A DNA stretch of 14,440 bases from an uncultured Lachnospiraceae bacterium. Lineage in GTDB: Bacteria > Bacillota > Clostridia > Lachnospirales > Lachnospiraceae. Within the stretch, counting starts at the first letter, position 1. The number at the start of each line of letters is the position of its first letter. Below the pieces are notes generated by a model. That model searched no databases and was not told the DNA's origin. It saw only the letters and a program-made list of their open reading frames with translations. The translations under genes and the position numbers were made by a program. The stretch lies in assembly GCA_934338765.1 (NCBI GenBank), contig CAKRHL010000042.1, forward strand, positions 1-14,440, given 5' to 3'. Positions 1-6,744 of this stretch are shown here, piece by piece.

Positions 1-3
1 ATT

Positions 4-366
4 ATGATCAAAATCGATGCAATTATTAATGAAGATAAAATGGAGGATGTAAAGGATGCCCTTCAGCAGCTGCAGGTCCATGGAATGACTATCTCGCAGG
101 TTATGGGCTGCGGTACCCAGATGGGATATAAGGAAAAGATCAGAGGCTATGATGTGGATATTAATCTCCTGCCTAAGGTTAAGTTTGAAATTGTTGTTTC
201 CAGTCAGGAGTGGGCAAAACGTACGGTGGATGCCATCTGCCGCACGGCCCAGACCGGAGAGCACGGGGATGGCAAGATCTTTGTCTATGAGCTGATGGAT
301 GTTGTCCGGATCCGTACCGGGGAGCATGGACCAAAGGCGGTGTGGGCTGCGGATCAGACCGAATAA
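4..366 (+). CDS. glnB: P-II family nitrogen regulatory protein
   Basis: A 120-residue P-II signalling protein, a cytoplasmic trimer that senses 2-oxoglutarate and ATP/ADP and controls nitrogen targets such as ammonium transporters. Without gaps it aligns with GlnB through the core: the T-loop region is about residues 37-55, the RTAQTG...GDGKIFV signature about 80-95, and the nucleotide-binding RIRTG motif about 101-105. Position 51, the uridylylated Tyr of enterobacterial GlnB, is Val here; a Tyr lies at 49 instead. Control by GlnD-type uridylylation at the classical site is therefore unlikely, as in other Gram-positive P-II proteins. The C-terminus runs about 8 residues past the usual 112. 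The gene starts three bases into the window, so its ribosome binding site and any upstream amtB or glnA partner cannot be seen. It ends just before a strong hairpin terminator. Confidence 0.93.
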   Translation: MIKIDAIINEDKMEDVKDALQQLQVHGMTISQVMGCGTQMGYKEKIRGYDVDINLLPKVKFEIVVSSQEWAKRTVDAICRTAQTGEHGDGKIFVYELMDVVRIRTGEHGPKAVWAADQTE

Positions 367-390
367 AGTGTGAGAAGGAATTACTAAAAA

Positions 391-420
391 GTGGCAGCCT
401 GCATTTTTGCAGGCTGCCAC
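391..420. terminator. Bidirectional intrinsic terminator between convergent genes
   Basis: A perfect inverted repeat with 13-bp arms (GTGGCAGCCTGCA at 391-403 and its complement at 408-420) around a TTTT loop. Read on the minus strand the stem is followed by TTTTTAGTAATT, a good U-tract for the LRR gene that ends at 474. Read on the plus strand it is followed by the weaker T-rich GAATTATTTTAT after the P-II gene. It probably terminates both. Confidence 0.9.
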
Positions 421-473
421 GAATTATTTTATCACTGGGTGGTAAGGCTTTTAGAATTAAGGGTGCCCCATGG

Positions 474-2390
474 TTATTTGGCATAAATGATGGAGACATC
501 TTTTCCGGCAGATACATTTTCTTCGTTCAGCAGTGGATTGTTTGACAGATCCAGGGAAGTGATGGCGTTTACACTGCATTTCAGGGGAGAGAGAGCGGTG
601 TTGTAGGAGACATCCAGACTTGTTAACTGGTTTTCGCTACAGTCCAGTATTCGCAGCATTTTATTCTGTGATAAATCCAGAGAGGTAATGCCGCAGGCAT
701 AGCAATAAAGGGTGTCAAGCTCCGGATTTTGTGAGACGTCCAAAGAAGTGATATTGGGTGCTTCGTAAAGGCACAGGGAGTTTAACTTTGGGCATGCGGA
801 GATATCCAGACTGGTCAAAGGAATGTTGTCGCAGTTGATACTTTTCAGCTCCGATAGTGTGGAAAGGTCAATATGAGTCAGCTTTGTCTCGGAGATACGC
901 AGATCCAGCAGATGTGTATTGTTGGTTACATCCAGCTCCGTCAGAGGAAGGTAGCAGACATTCAGGAGTGTTAATTCCGTATTGCCGGTAACATCAATCT
1001 CTGAAATCCCGTTAGAACTGCAGTCAAGTACTTCCAGCTTTGGACTGTGTGACACATCCAGGGAAGAGATCAGGTTGTTGCCGCAGGTAAGGTTTGTCAG
1101 AGACGGCTGACCGGATACATCGAGTGATGTGAGCTTATTTTGATCGCACATCAGAACTTCCAATTCTGTATTATTGCTGATATCCAGATTTGTAAGCTGG
1201 TTTTCCTCGCAGTACAGATTGGTCAATTGATCATTTCCTGAGATATCAAGAGCGCTCAGATTATTTTGTGTGCAATCCAGAGATGATAACAGGGGATTGT
1301 TGGAAACATCAACTGTATCAAGCTCATTGTCACGGACTGACAGGGTATGGAGCTTCGGATTTTGTGAAACATCGATCCCGGAGATCAGGTTATAATCGCA
1401 GTTGATCTGCAAAAGCTCCGGCAGCATCGTGACATCCACCTGAGAGATCTTATTCATGGTACAGTCTAAATAATCAAGCTTGACATTTTTAGATAGATCA
1501 AGCTTAGAGATCAGGTTATATCCGCAATCCAGAGTTTTCAGACTGACGTTGCCGGTGACATCGATCTGGGAGAGCTGGTTGCTTGAAACATCCAGATATT
1601 CGGCCTCGGTGTTTGCGGATGTATTGACAGAGGTAAGGTTATTATTTGACAGACCGATACTTTTGAGTGCCGGCAGTCCGCTTAAGTCAAGAGTTCCACG
1701 AAGTTCACTGTAGTTCCAGTCGATGCCGGTAAGACGTCCCTCGCTCCATTCATATTGACTGGAATCCGGATCGGCATTGACAAGGGCTCCCAAAGCAGTC
1801 TGCTGTTCTACCAGCTGCTTTAAGGCTGCCAGATCCTGTTCGTTTTTGGCTGGAACGGGATCGGTTGGAACCGGATCATCAGGAGATAAGGTATATACCG
1901 GTTCGTCAGGATTCCCCGGCTTTGCTGTGGATAACCCGCCATTTGAGGCAGGAGCTGCCGGTGATGATTTTGGAGCAGAGGACGGTTTTGTACTTGCTGC
2001 CGGAGTGGCAGACGGGGTTACGCTTACCGCAGGTGTGGCTGTTACCTTTTTGGCGGCAAGAACAGTAACCTTACAGATATATTTCTTCTTGCCGATCTTT
2101 GCCTGCACCTTTGCAGAGCCCTTTTTTACTCCCTTGATGACAACGCTCTTTTTCTTTTTGGCAGAGAGCCGGATATTTTTTTTGCCGGCAGTGACTGACC
2201 ATTTAACGCGTTTGTTGTTGTTTTTCAGGCGCAGGATCACCTTTTTGCCTACCCGGACCTCGGTGTGACCGGACATAGACACCTTTTGGGCGGCGGAGCC
2301 GGTGGCCGGAGCGGTCATGCTGCTGATCACCATTGCGGCGGTCAGCACGATCGACAGGCATTTTGTCTTGTGTGATTTCTTCATTTTCAT
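474..2390 (-). CDS. Secreted leucine-rich-repeat protein with N-terminal Ig-like domain
   Basis: A 638-residue secreted protein. I chose the ATG at 2390 because AAAGGAG lies 6 bases upstream and a clean signal peptide follows (basic MKMKKSHKTK, a hydrophobic stretch to about residue 25, then Ala-rich cleavage sites near 29-34); the frame stays open upstream to 2501. Residues about 36-117 form a lysine-rich beta domain resembling bacterial Ig-like group 2 domains. A Pro/Ser/Thr/Ala linker follows to about 180. Residues about 242-620 are 18 consecutive LRRs of 21 residues (one of 22), consensus LxxLDCxxNxLTSLDVSxNxx. The C-terminus is short, with no LPXTG motif or membrane segment, so I infer release or non-covalent wall retention. 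LRR proteins of this kind bind other proteins or host surfaces, but no ligand can be named. The gene is monocistronic, convergent with the P-II gene and divergent from the phosphoesterase. Confidence 0.85.
   Translation of the reverse strand: MKMKKSHKTKCLSIVLTAAMVISSMTAPATGSAAQKVSMSGHTEVRVGKKVILRLKNNNKRVKWSVTAGKKNIRLSAKKKKSVVIKGVKKGSAKVQAKIGKKKYICKVTVLAAKKVTATPAVSVTPSATPAASTKPSSAPKSSPAAPASNGGLSTAKPGNPDEPVYTLSPDDPVPTDPVPAKNEQDLAALKQLVEQQTALGALVNADPDSSQYEWSEGRLTGIDWNYSELRGTLDLSGLPALKSIGLSNNNLTSVNTSANTEAEYLDVSSNQLSQIDVTGNVSLKTLDCGYNLISKLDLSKNVKLDYLDCTMNKISQVDVTMLPELLQINCDYNLISGIDVSQNPKLHTLSVRDNELDTVDVSNNPLLSSLDCTQNNLSALDISGNDQLTNLYCEENQLTNLDISNNTELEVLMCDQNKLTSLDVSGQPSLTNLTCGNNLISSLDVSHSPKLEVLDCSSNGISEIDVTGNTELTLLNVCYLPLTELDVTNNTHLLDLRISETKLTHIDLSTLSELKSINCDNIPLTSLDISACPKLNSLCLYEAPNITSLDVSQNPELDTLYCYACGITSLDLSQNKMLRILDCSENQLTSLDVSYNTALSPLKCSVNAITSLDLSNNPLLNEENVSAGKDVSIIYAK
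531..1667 (-). repeat. 63-bp coding repeat array (18 LRR units)
   Basis: The DNA keeps a 63-bp period because each unit encodes one 21-residue LRR. Units are diverged at nucleotide level but retain recurring words such as CATCCAGA/GATATCCAG (minus-strand LDxS/LDVS codons). One unit (LNSLCLYEAPNITSL) carries one extra codon. The array ends 57 bases before the stop codon. Confidence 0.8.
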
Positions 2391-2534
2391 AAACATCTCC
2401 TTTGTTATGTAGTATTGTGTAACCTCTATAAGATATTTTAATGAATAACCGGACATTTGACAATGCATTTTCCATATTAAGTTTGTTGATAATAATTCCA
2501 ATATTTTTTGGTAGCATTTTAGGAAAAATACATG

Positions 2535-2540
2535 TATAAT
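2535..2540 (+). promoter_or_regulatory. Probable -10 element for the metallophosphoesterase gene
   Basis: A perfect TATAAT lies 58-63 bases before the chosen start, in the AT-rich divergent intergenic region 2391-2597. At a 17-base spacing the -35 position reads TAGCAT, a poor match, so only the -10 box is convincing. I saw no equally clear promoter for the divergent LRR gene here. Confidence 0.45.
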
Positions 2541-2597
2541 AGAATATATGACTCAAATTTGATACACAGGTGTAAATAAAATTGGGGGCTGATGGAG

Positions 2598-3341
2598 ATG
2601 GTATTTGTAACAGGCGATACTCACGGCGATTGGAAAAGCAGATTGAACCGCTATGTTTTTCCGGAGGGAGTGGAGCTGACGAAGGATGATTATGTAATTG
2701 TCTGTGGAGATTTTGGCATATGGGATGACAGTCCCAGAGAGCATGCCAATCTGGACTGGTTAGAGAATAAGAAGTTCACCACGCTTTTTGTGGCGGGCAA
2801 TCATAGCAATTACGATATATTAGACAATCTTCCGGTGGAGGAGTGGCATGGAGGCAAGGTCAATTTTATCCGGCCTTCCGTCATTCATTTGATGCGGGGA
2901 CAGATTTTCGATATTAATGACAGAAGCTTTTTTACCTTTGGCGGAGCAAGCTGCCATGATATTCCGGATGGTGTGCTGGAGCCGGACGATGAGAGGATTG
3001 AGAACTGGTACAAGATGCGCAAGATGTTCCGGATCAATCATCTGTCCTGGTGGGAGAGAGAGCTTCCCTCCGAGGAGGAGATGGAGGAAGGACTTAAGAA
3101 TCTCGCAGCTCACGACCATAAGGTAGATTATATCATTACCCATAGTCCATGTTCCTCTATTCTGGAGCAGATGGATGGGTATCCGGATTTCTATGCAAAG
3201 GATTATCTCACGGATTATCTGGATGAGATCAAAAATACCACGGAGTTTGAGGCGTGGATGTTTGGACATATGCATGTCAATGTCAGCTTTGAAGAGGAAA
3301 AATGCCACTGCATCTTTGATGAGATCGGCAGATTAGAATAA
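2598..3341 (+). CDS. Calcineurin-like metallophosphoesterase
   Basis: A 247-residue cytoplasmic enzyme of the calcineurin-like phosphoesterase family, which hydrolyses phosphate mono- or diesters with a di-metal centre. All the metal ligands are visible: GDTHG at residues 6-10 (D7, H9), GDFG 37-40, GNH 67-69, TH at H182 and GHMH with H224 and H226. No signal peptide or membrane segment is present. There are two candidate starts: ATG at 2592 is only 3 bases from the GGGGG ribosome-binding stretch (2584-2588), while ATG at 2598 is 9 bases away and gives MVFVTGDTHG, with the motif at the usual distance from the N-terminus. I chose 2598. The substrate is unknown, since the family spans protein phosphatases, nucleotidases and cyclic-nucleotide esterases. 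It is monocistronic and converges on the HAD gene. Confidence 0.88.
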   Translation: MVFVTGDTHGDWKSRLNRYVFPEGVELTKDDYVIVCGDFGIWDDSPREHANLDWLENKKFTTLFVAGNHSNYDILDNLPVEEWHGGKVNFIRPSVIHLMRGQIFDINDRSFFTFGGASCHDIPDGVLEPDDERIENWYKMRKMFRINHLSWWERELPSEEEMEEGLKNLAAHDHKVDYIITHSPCSSILEQMDGYPDFYAKDYLTDYLDEIKNTTEFEAWMFGHMHVNVSFEEEKCHCIFDEIGRLE

Positions 3342-3375
3342 TAGCAGCAATGAGGGTTAGTTCGTTGCTGCTATT
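3340..3375. terminator. Hairpin terminator overlapping both convergent gene ends
   Basis: An 11-bp inverted repeat (AATAGCAGCAA at 3340-3350, TTGCTGCTATT at 3365-3375) whose stem may extend inward by a few pairs. On the plus strand it leads into ATTATTTTG. The HAD stop codon (3359-3357) lies in the loop and the phosphoesterase stop codon overlaps the left arm, so one compact structure ends both genes. The U-tracts are modest on both strands. Confidence 0.65.
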
Positions 3376-3980
3376 ATTTTGTCCAATTCTTCCACCAGAA
3401 ACTCGCGGGAAGCGACAGTGATGGCATGGATGCCCTGTTTTCTTGCACCTTCGGTATTCTCGGGACGGTCATCAAAGAATAGACATTCCTCAGGAACCAG
3501 ATGATATTTCTGTACAAGATGCTGATAGATCTCAGGATATGGTTTGAGCTTTTTGATCTCATAGGAGATCACGCCGCCGGACATGTCCTGCCGGAACGGA
3601 GCATCGTCGGTATGCTTGTGAAACATGGTCTCAGGATAATTGGACAGCAGATAAAGAGGATATCCCAGCTCCTTCAGAGTATGTACCCGCTCCCAGACAT
3701 CTTTTCTGGGCACATGCATATATTCGCAGTGGTTAATGAACCAGGCAATCGTATCACCGTATGCAGGGTATTTCTCACGGTATGCTTCAATAATGTGCTG
3801 CTCCTCTCCGGCAGCAGCGAGATCCATGCCGGACCACAGGGGATCGTTAAACATTGTATTTCCGACAGTGAGGGCATCTTCTCTGGAAAGCCCGTGGTCC
3901 ATCAGCATATCTGCCCAGCGGTATTCCAGAAGGACACCTCCGATATCAAAAATAATATTTTTTATATTTGTCATTTCCAT
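3357..3980 (-). CDS. HAD superfamily (subfamily IA) hydrolase, YihX-like
   Basis: A 207-residue haloacid dehalogenase-type hydrolase. Motif I is IIFDIGGVL with nucleophile D12, motif II is LLSNY, motif III lies in the KKLKP segment, and motif IV is FFDDRPEN. The helical cap sits between motifs I and II. At the +2 position of motif I, where most HAD phosphatases have the acid/base Asp, this protein has Gly, as in the YihX group (FDLGNV), whose E. coli member is a sugar-phosphate phosphatase. Dephosphorylation of a small metabolite is likely, but the substrate is unknown. ATG at 3992 sits directly against the AAAGGA ribosome-binding sequence (3997-3992) and so is an unlikely start; ATG at 3980 is 11 bases downstream and still ahead of motif I. 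It converges on the phosphoesterase. Confidence 0.85.
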   Translation of the reverse strand: MEMTNIKNIIFDIGGVLLEYRWADMLMDHGLSREDALTVGNTMFNDPLWSGMDLAAAGEEQHIIEAYREKYPAYGDTIAWFINHCEYMHVPRKDVWERVHTLKELGYPLYLLSNYPETMFHKHTDDAPFRQDMSGGVISYEIKKLKPYPEIYQHLVQKYHLVPEECLFFDDRPENTEGARKQGIHAITVASREFLVEELDKIIAATN

Positions 3981-4057
3981 AGAACATACCATCCTTTCTG
4001 ACTAACAATTTACCATGCTCAATGGTATAAAGCAATCTTTCCTTCACTATTTTACGA

Positions 4058-4087
4058 TTGAAATTTCAGTTTTTTGAAAATTATGAT
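4058..4087 (+). promoter_or_regulatory. Sigma-A-type promoter of the DUF4317 gene
   Basis: TTGAAA (4058-4063) and TATGAT (4082-4087) are separated by 18 bases; each matches 5 of 6 consensus positions. Transcription would start near 4094, about 28 bases before the ATG, leaving a short leader that contains the ribosome binding site. Confidence 0.6.
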
Positions 4088-4121
4088 AAAATGCCCATAT
4101 AAAGAAACGGAGGATCAAACC

Positions 4122-4754
4122 ATGGGGACAATAAAACGGGAGGATATGTTGGAACTGACAAGACGTATGACGGTCAAAAGAAATTGTTTTGCCCGTATTG
4201 CAGGAGCCTATCTGGACGAGGAGGGCTATATCGACGGCACCTTTAACCAGCATTTTCTGAATCTGACCTCGTCCGAACGGGACAAAAATATAAAGCTTGC
4301 CAAGGCGGTGCCTTTTGCAGAGACCAATGTACAGCTTAAGGAATATCCGTACCGCAGGCAGGATATGACGGATGACAGCATGCGTAAGCTGCTCCTGTCA
4401 TTAAATCAGAGTGAACTGAAAAATGATGCCCTGCTGGAAATGTTTTATGAGGAGGCAGGGAAATATTTTCATAAAAGCGGCGGATGTGCTGTGTATGTGT
4501 TTTACGGCGGGTATGACATTCCGCGGAAGGGTACGGACGGCGCCAGCCAGTGGGAATCAGAGGAGGTTTATGATTTTCTGGTGGGGGTGGTCTGTCCGCT
4601 GAAGGAGGATTACGAGCCGGGAGAGCCGGAATGTGGATTCCTCTATCCGGCATTTCGGAACCGGAGCAGTGACAGCCGTTTTATCAATGTCTTTCAGGCT
4701 GTGCCGGGGGCGGCAGGACAGGGGATGCTGGAGCTGCTGGGAATAAAACATTAA
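4122..4754 (+). CDS. DUF4317 family protein, short form
   Basis: A 210-residue protein of unknown function. The N-terminus (MGTIKREDMLELTRRMTVKRNCFARIAGAYLD) and the later DIPRKGTDG, VCPLK and GFLYPAFRNRSSD segments match my memory of the clostridial DUF4317 family. From memory members are about twice this long and continue beyond the PAFxxRSxD segment; this one stops about 25 residues after it with a stretch that looks unrelated (VPGAAGQGMLELLGIKH). It may be a natural short form or a C-terminal truncation. The start at 4122 is fixed by GGAGG (4109-4113) 8 bases upstream; the frame is open back to 4074 without another ribosome binding site. No signal peptide or membrane segment is seen. It has its own promoter, and the hairpin at 4780-4829 lies after it. 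Confidence 0.75.
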   Translation: MGTIKREDMLELTRRMTVKRNCFARIAGAYLDEEGYIDGTFNQHFLNLTSSERDKNIKLAKAVPFAETNVQLKEYPYRRQDMTDDSMRKLLLSLNQSELKNDALLEMFYEEAGKYFHKSGGCAVYVFYGGYDIPRKGTDGASQWESEEVYDFLVGVVCPLKEDYEPGEPECGFLYPAFRNRSSDSRFINVFQAVPGAAGQGMLELLGIKH

Positions 4755-4771
4755 TTCATCATTTGCTTGGA

Positions 4772-4829
4772 TTAAAAACAAACAGGATTTGAGCTGCCTT
4801 TTTTCATAGACATCACTCAAATCCTGTTT
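4772..4829 (-). terminator. Intrinsic terminator of the tRNA-Arg transcript
   Basis: Perfect 14-bp arms (AAACAGGATTTGAG at 4780-4793 and its complement at 4816-4829) enclose a 22-base loop. On the minus strand the stem is followed by GTTTTTAATCC, a good U-tract 4 bases below the tRNA 3' end. On the plus strand it is followed by TAGCGTTTCC, so it may also stop transcripts from the DUF4317 gene. Confidence 0.8.
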
Positions 4830-4832
4830 TAG

Positions 4833-4904
4833 CGTTTCCTGGGGGAATCGAACCCTCAACTGCCCCTTAGGAGGGGGCTGTTATATCCATTTAACTAAGG
4901 AAAC
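4833..4904 (-). tRNA. tRNA-Arg (anticodon CCT)
   Basis: A full cloverleaf on the minus strand. The acceptor stem is GTTTCCT/AGGAAAC, the D-stem GTTA/TAAC, and the anticodon stem GCCCC/GGGGC with loop CTCCTAA, giving anticodon CCT, which reads AGG. The T-arm is GAGGG-TTCGATT-CCCCC with one A-C mismatch at the 50-64 pair. The discriminator base is G (4833) and CCA is not encoded (CTA follows), so CCA would be added after transcription. The variable loop is short (AGTT). It has its own promoter upstream and a terminator downstream, so it is a single-gene transcript. Confidence 0.95.
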
Positions 4905-4921
4905 AGATACTGACAGTGATA

Positions 4922-4950
4922 AGTATAACATAAGTTGCGTTTTCATGCAA
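4922..4950 (-). promoter_or_regulatory. Promoter of tRNA-Arg
   Basis: On the minus strand TTGCAT (4950-4945) and TATACT (4927-4922) are spaced by 17 bases. The -10 box matches 5 of 6 positions; the -35 keeps only the TTG core. The start would be near 4915, about 10 bases before the mature tRNA. It interlocks with the plus-strand promoter at 4935-4963. Confidence 0.6.
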
Positions 4951-4963
4951 ATAATATTATACT
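4935..4963 (+). promoter_or_regulatory. Promoter of the carboxypeptidase-clpX operon
   Basis: TTGCGT (4935-4940) and TATACT (4958-4963) are spaced by 17 bases. It is nearly identical to the tRNA promoter on the other strand and shares its dyad centre (4942.5), so each -35 box lies inside the spacer of the other. The leader to the ATG is about 90 bases and holds a small hairpin (CTGTGC at 5017-5022, GCACAG at 5028-5033). Confidence 0.55.
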
Positions 4964-5060
4964 TGTATTTAAGTGTGCTTATGTGACGGTACATTGAGAA
5001 ACAGACTGTTATGAGACTGTGCTTCCGGCACAGAGATGAAGATTATATGAAACGAGGTTT

Positions 5061-6722
5061 ATGATGAAAAGGAAGAGAATATTTGCCGCTCTGATGGCGG
5101 GAATTATCATGGTGGGGAGTATCTGCAGTTCAACGGCACAGGCGGCCGCAAAGTGGCCTAAGGGACCGGACAAGGGGAGCCTCAGCAGTGCGTCAGCGAT
5201 CGTGATGGAGCTTTCTACGGGGACTGTGCTTTATTCGAAAAATATTCACAAAAAGCATTATCCGGCGAGTATCACAAAGATCATGACATCCCTTCTGACT
5301 CTGGAGAACAGTTCTCCGAGTGATGTGGTCACTTTTACGGAGGCGGAGGCTCACGGCATTGAGACCGGAAGCTCCTCCATGTACTGCGTGCCGGGGGAGA
5401 AATTTACCATCGAGCAGGTGCTCTACGGTATCATGCTCCAGTCAGCCAATGAGATGTGTCTGGTGGCAGCCGACCATGTGGCAGGCAGTGTGGACAACTT
5501 CGTGAATATGATGAATGAGCGTGTGGCACAGCTTGGACTCAAGGATACCCATTTTATGAATCCAAACGGACTTCACAATGACGATCATTACACATCGGCC
5601 TACGATATGGCGTGCATTGCCAGAGAGGCATGGAAGAATCCCTCTTTCCAGAAGATCTGCGGTACCAGGACATATCAGGTGAAATCTACGAATAAGAGAA
5701 AAGCCGGCGAGATCCTCGGAGGTCAGCTTCTGAACCATCATCAGATGATCAACGGTTATGAGACAAGCGGCCGCTATGAGAAGGATTACGTCATCGGCGG
5801 CAAGACAGGCTACACATCCATGGCACATTCCACGCTGGTTACCTTTGCAGAGAAGGACGGCATGCAGCTTGTGTCTGTTATCATGAAGGGTAACAGCTCG
5901 AAGCAGGGAGAGCCAAACGAGTATACCGACACCACAAGGATCCTTGATTATGCATTTGAAAAGTTTTCAAAGCATGCAGTCAATGGAGAGAACAGCAATG
6001 TCAACGAAAATCTGTTCAATACCTTCGACAGTTATTTCAATGCGGATCAGTCGCCTCTTCGTCTGTCCGCGGAGTCTGCGGTGGTTTTGCCGAAGGGGGT
6101 CAGCCTCAAGAAGGCAAAGCAGGAGATCAGGTATGACGATTCTGTGAAGCTGCAGGATGGCGAGAATGTGATCGGAACGGTAAAATACACATACGACGGG
6201 CGTATGGTGGGTTCTACGGATATTATCTATGACAGCTCCAAGTCAGCATCACATCTGGACGAGGCATCCCGCCAGATCGTGGATTCAGAGATCAAACAGA
6301 TCAAGACCAACAATAAAAAGCATGCGGTGATCCTGCAGAAGCTGTCCGGAATCAAGTACAGTCTGTATAATATGGTGTCCTTTTTCCGGGATAGAGTGAT
6401 TTTGATCATTGTGGCAGCACTGGTGATCCTTCTGATCGTTCTGCTGGTACTCAATTATCGGATGAATTCCCGGAGAAAACGCAGAAGCCGTACGAGAAAC
6501 CGGAGATTCTCCGGGGGAATGTCCTTAAACAGCCGACGTTCCTTCTCGGCAAGCAAGAGAAAAGGGCGCAGACGCCGCGGGACAGACTACACCAGCAGCC
6601 GTCGGTCTACCGGAGCAAAAATGGCAGACAACGGCAGCAGTATGAGTGCAAGAAAAATGAAAAAGAATCGAAAGAAAACGAGGGAAAGCTTTGGAAGGAG
6701 CTTTTATGATTTTGATAAATAA
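5061..6722 (+). CDS. D-alanyl-D-alanine carboxypeptidase (S11, PBP5-type) with basic C-terminal tail
   Basis: A 553-residue penicillin-binding protein that removes the terminal D-Ala from peptidoglycan stem peptides outside the membrane. The signal peptide covers about residues 1-28 (cleavage near AQA). The active-site motifs are SITK (S70, K73), SAN (128-130) and KTG (248-250). A C-terminal beta domain follows to about 390, then a linker, then a transmembrane helix at about 446-468. After the helix comes a cytoplasmic tail of about 85 residues dense in Arg and Lys (RRKRRSR..., KRKGRRRR), reaching the stop codon. Family members more often end in an amphipathic anchor or a short membrane anchor; the long basic tail is unusual. 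ATG 5064 is 6 bases from the CGAGG ribosome-binding core and ATG 5061 only 3, so either may be used. It is followed by clpX after 22 bases, in a probable operon. Confidence 0.93.
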   Translation: MMKRKRIFAALMAGIIMVGSICSSTAQAAAKWPKGPDKGSLSSASAIVMELSTGTVLYSKNIHKKHYPASITKIMTSLLTLENSSPSDVVTFTEAEAHGIETGSSSMYCVPGEKFTIEQVLYGIMLQSANEMCLVAADHVAGSVDNFVNMMNERVAQLGLKDTHFMNPNGLHNDDHYTSAYDMACIAREAWKNPSFQKICGTRTYQVKSTNKRKAGEILGGQLLNHHQMINGYETSGRYEKDYVIGGKTGYTSMAHSTLVTFAEKDGMQLVSVIMKGNSSKQGEPNEYTDTTRILDYAFEKFSKHAVNGENSNVNENLFNTFDSYFNADQSPLRLSAESAVVLPKGVSLKKAKQEIRYDDSVKLQDGENVIGTVKYTYDGRMVGSTDIIYDSSKSASHLDEASRQIVDSEIKQIKTNNKKHAVILQKLSGIKYSLYNMVSFFRDRVILIIVAALVILLIVLLVLNYRMNSRRKRRSRTRNRRFSGGMSLNSRRSFSASKRKGRRRRGTDYTSSRRSTGAKMADNGSSMSARKMKKNRKKTRESFGRSFYDFDK

Positions 6723-6744
6723 CAGAAAGGAATAAAGGTTTTGT

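Noticed and set aside
474..560. Sortase (LPXTG) or membrane anchor at the LRR protein C-terminus
   Set aside because: The last residues (VSAGKDVSIIYAK) contain neither a sorting motif, a hydrophobic helix nor a charged tail.
531..1667. Regular 63-bp spaced repeats resembling a CRISPR-like or minisatellite array
   Set aside because: The period equals 21 codons of a continuous LRR reading frame; units are diverged and there are no unique spacers between identical repeats.
1777..2268. 163-codon open frame on the plus strand opposite the LRR gene
   Set aside because: It mirrors the low-complexity Lys/Pro/Ala-rich coding region on the minus strand and shows no family resemblance or good ribosome binding site.
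2457..2493. TTGACA at 2457 as a plus-strand promoter
   Set aside because: The nearest -10-like boxes are at 12 or 25 bases, outside workable spacing.
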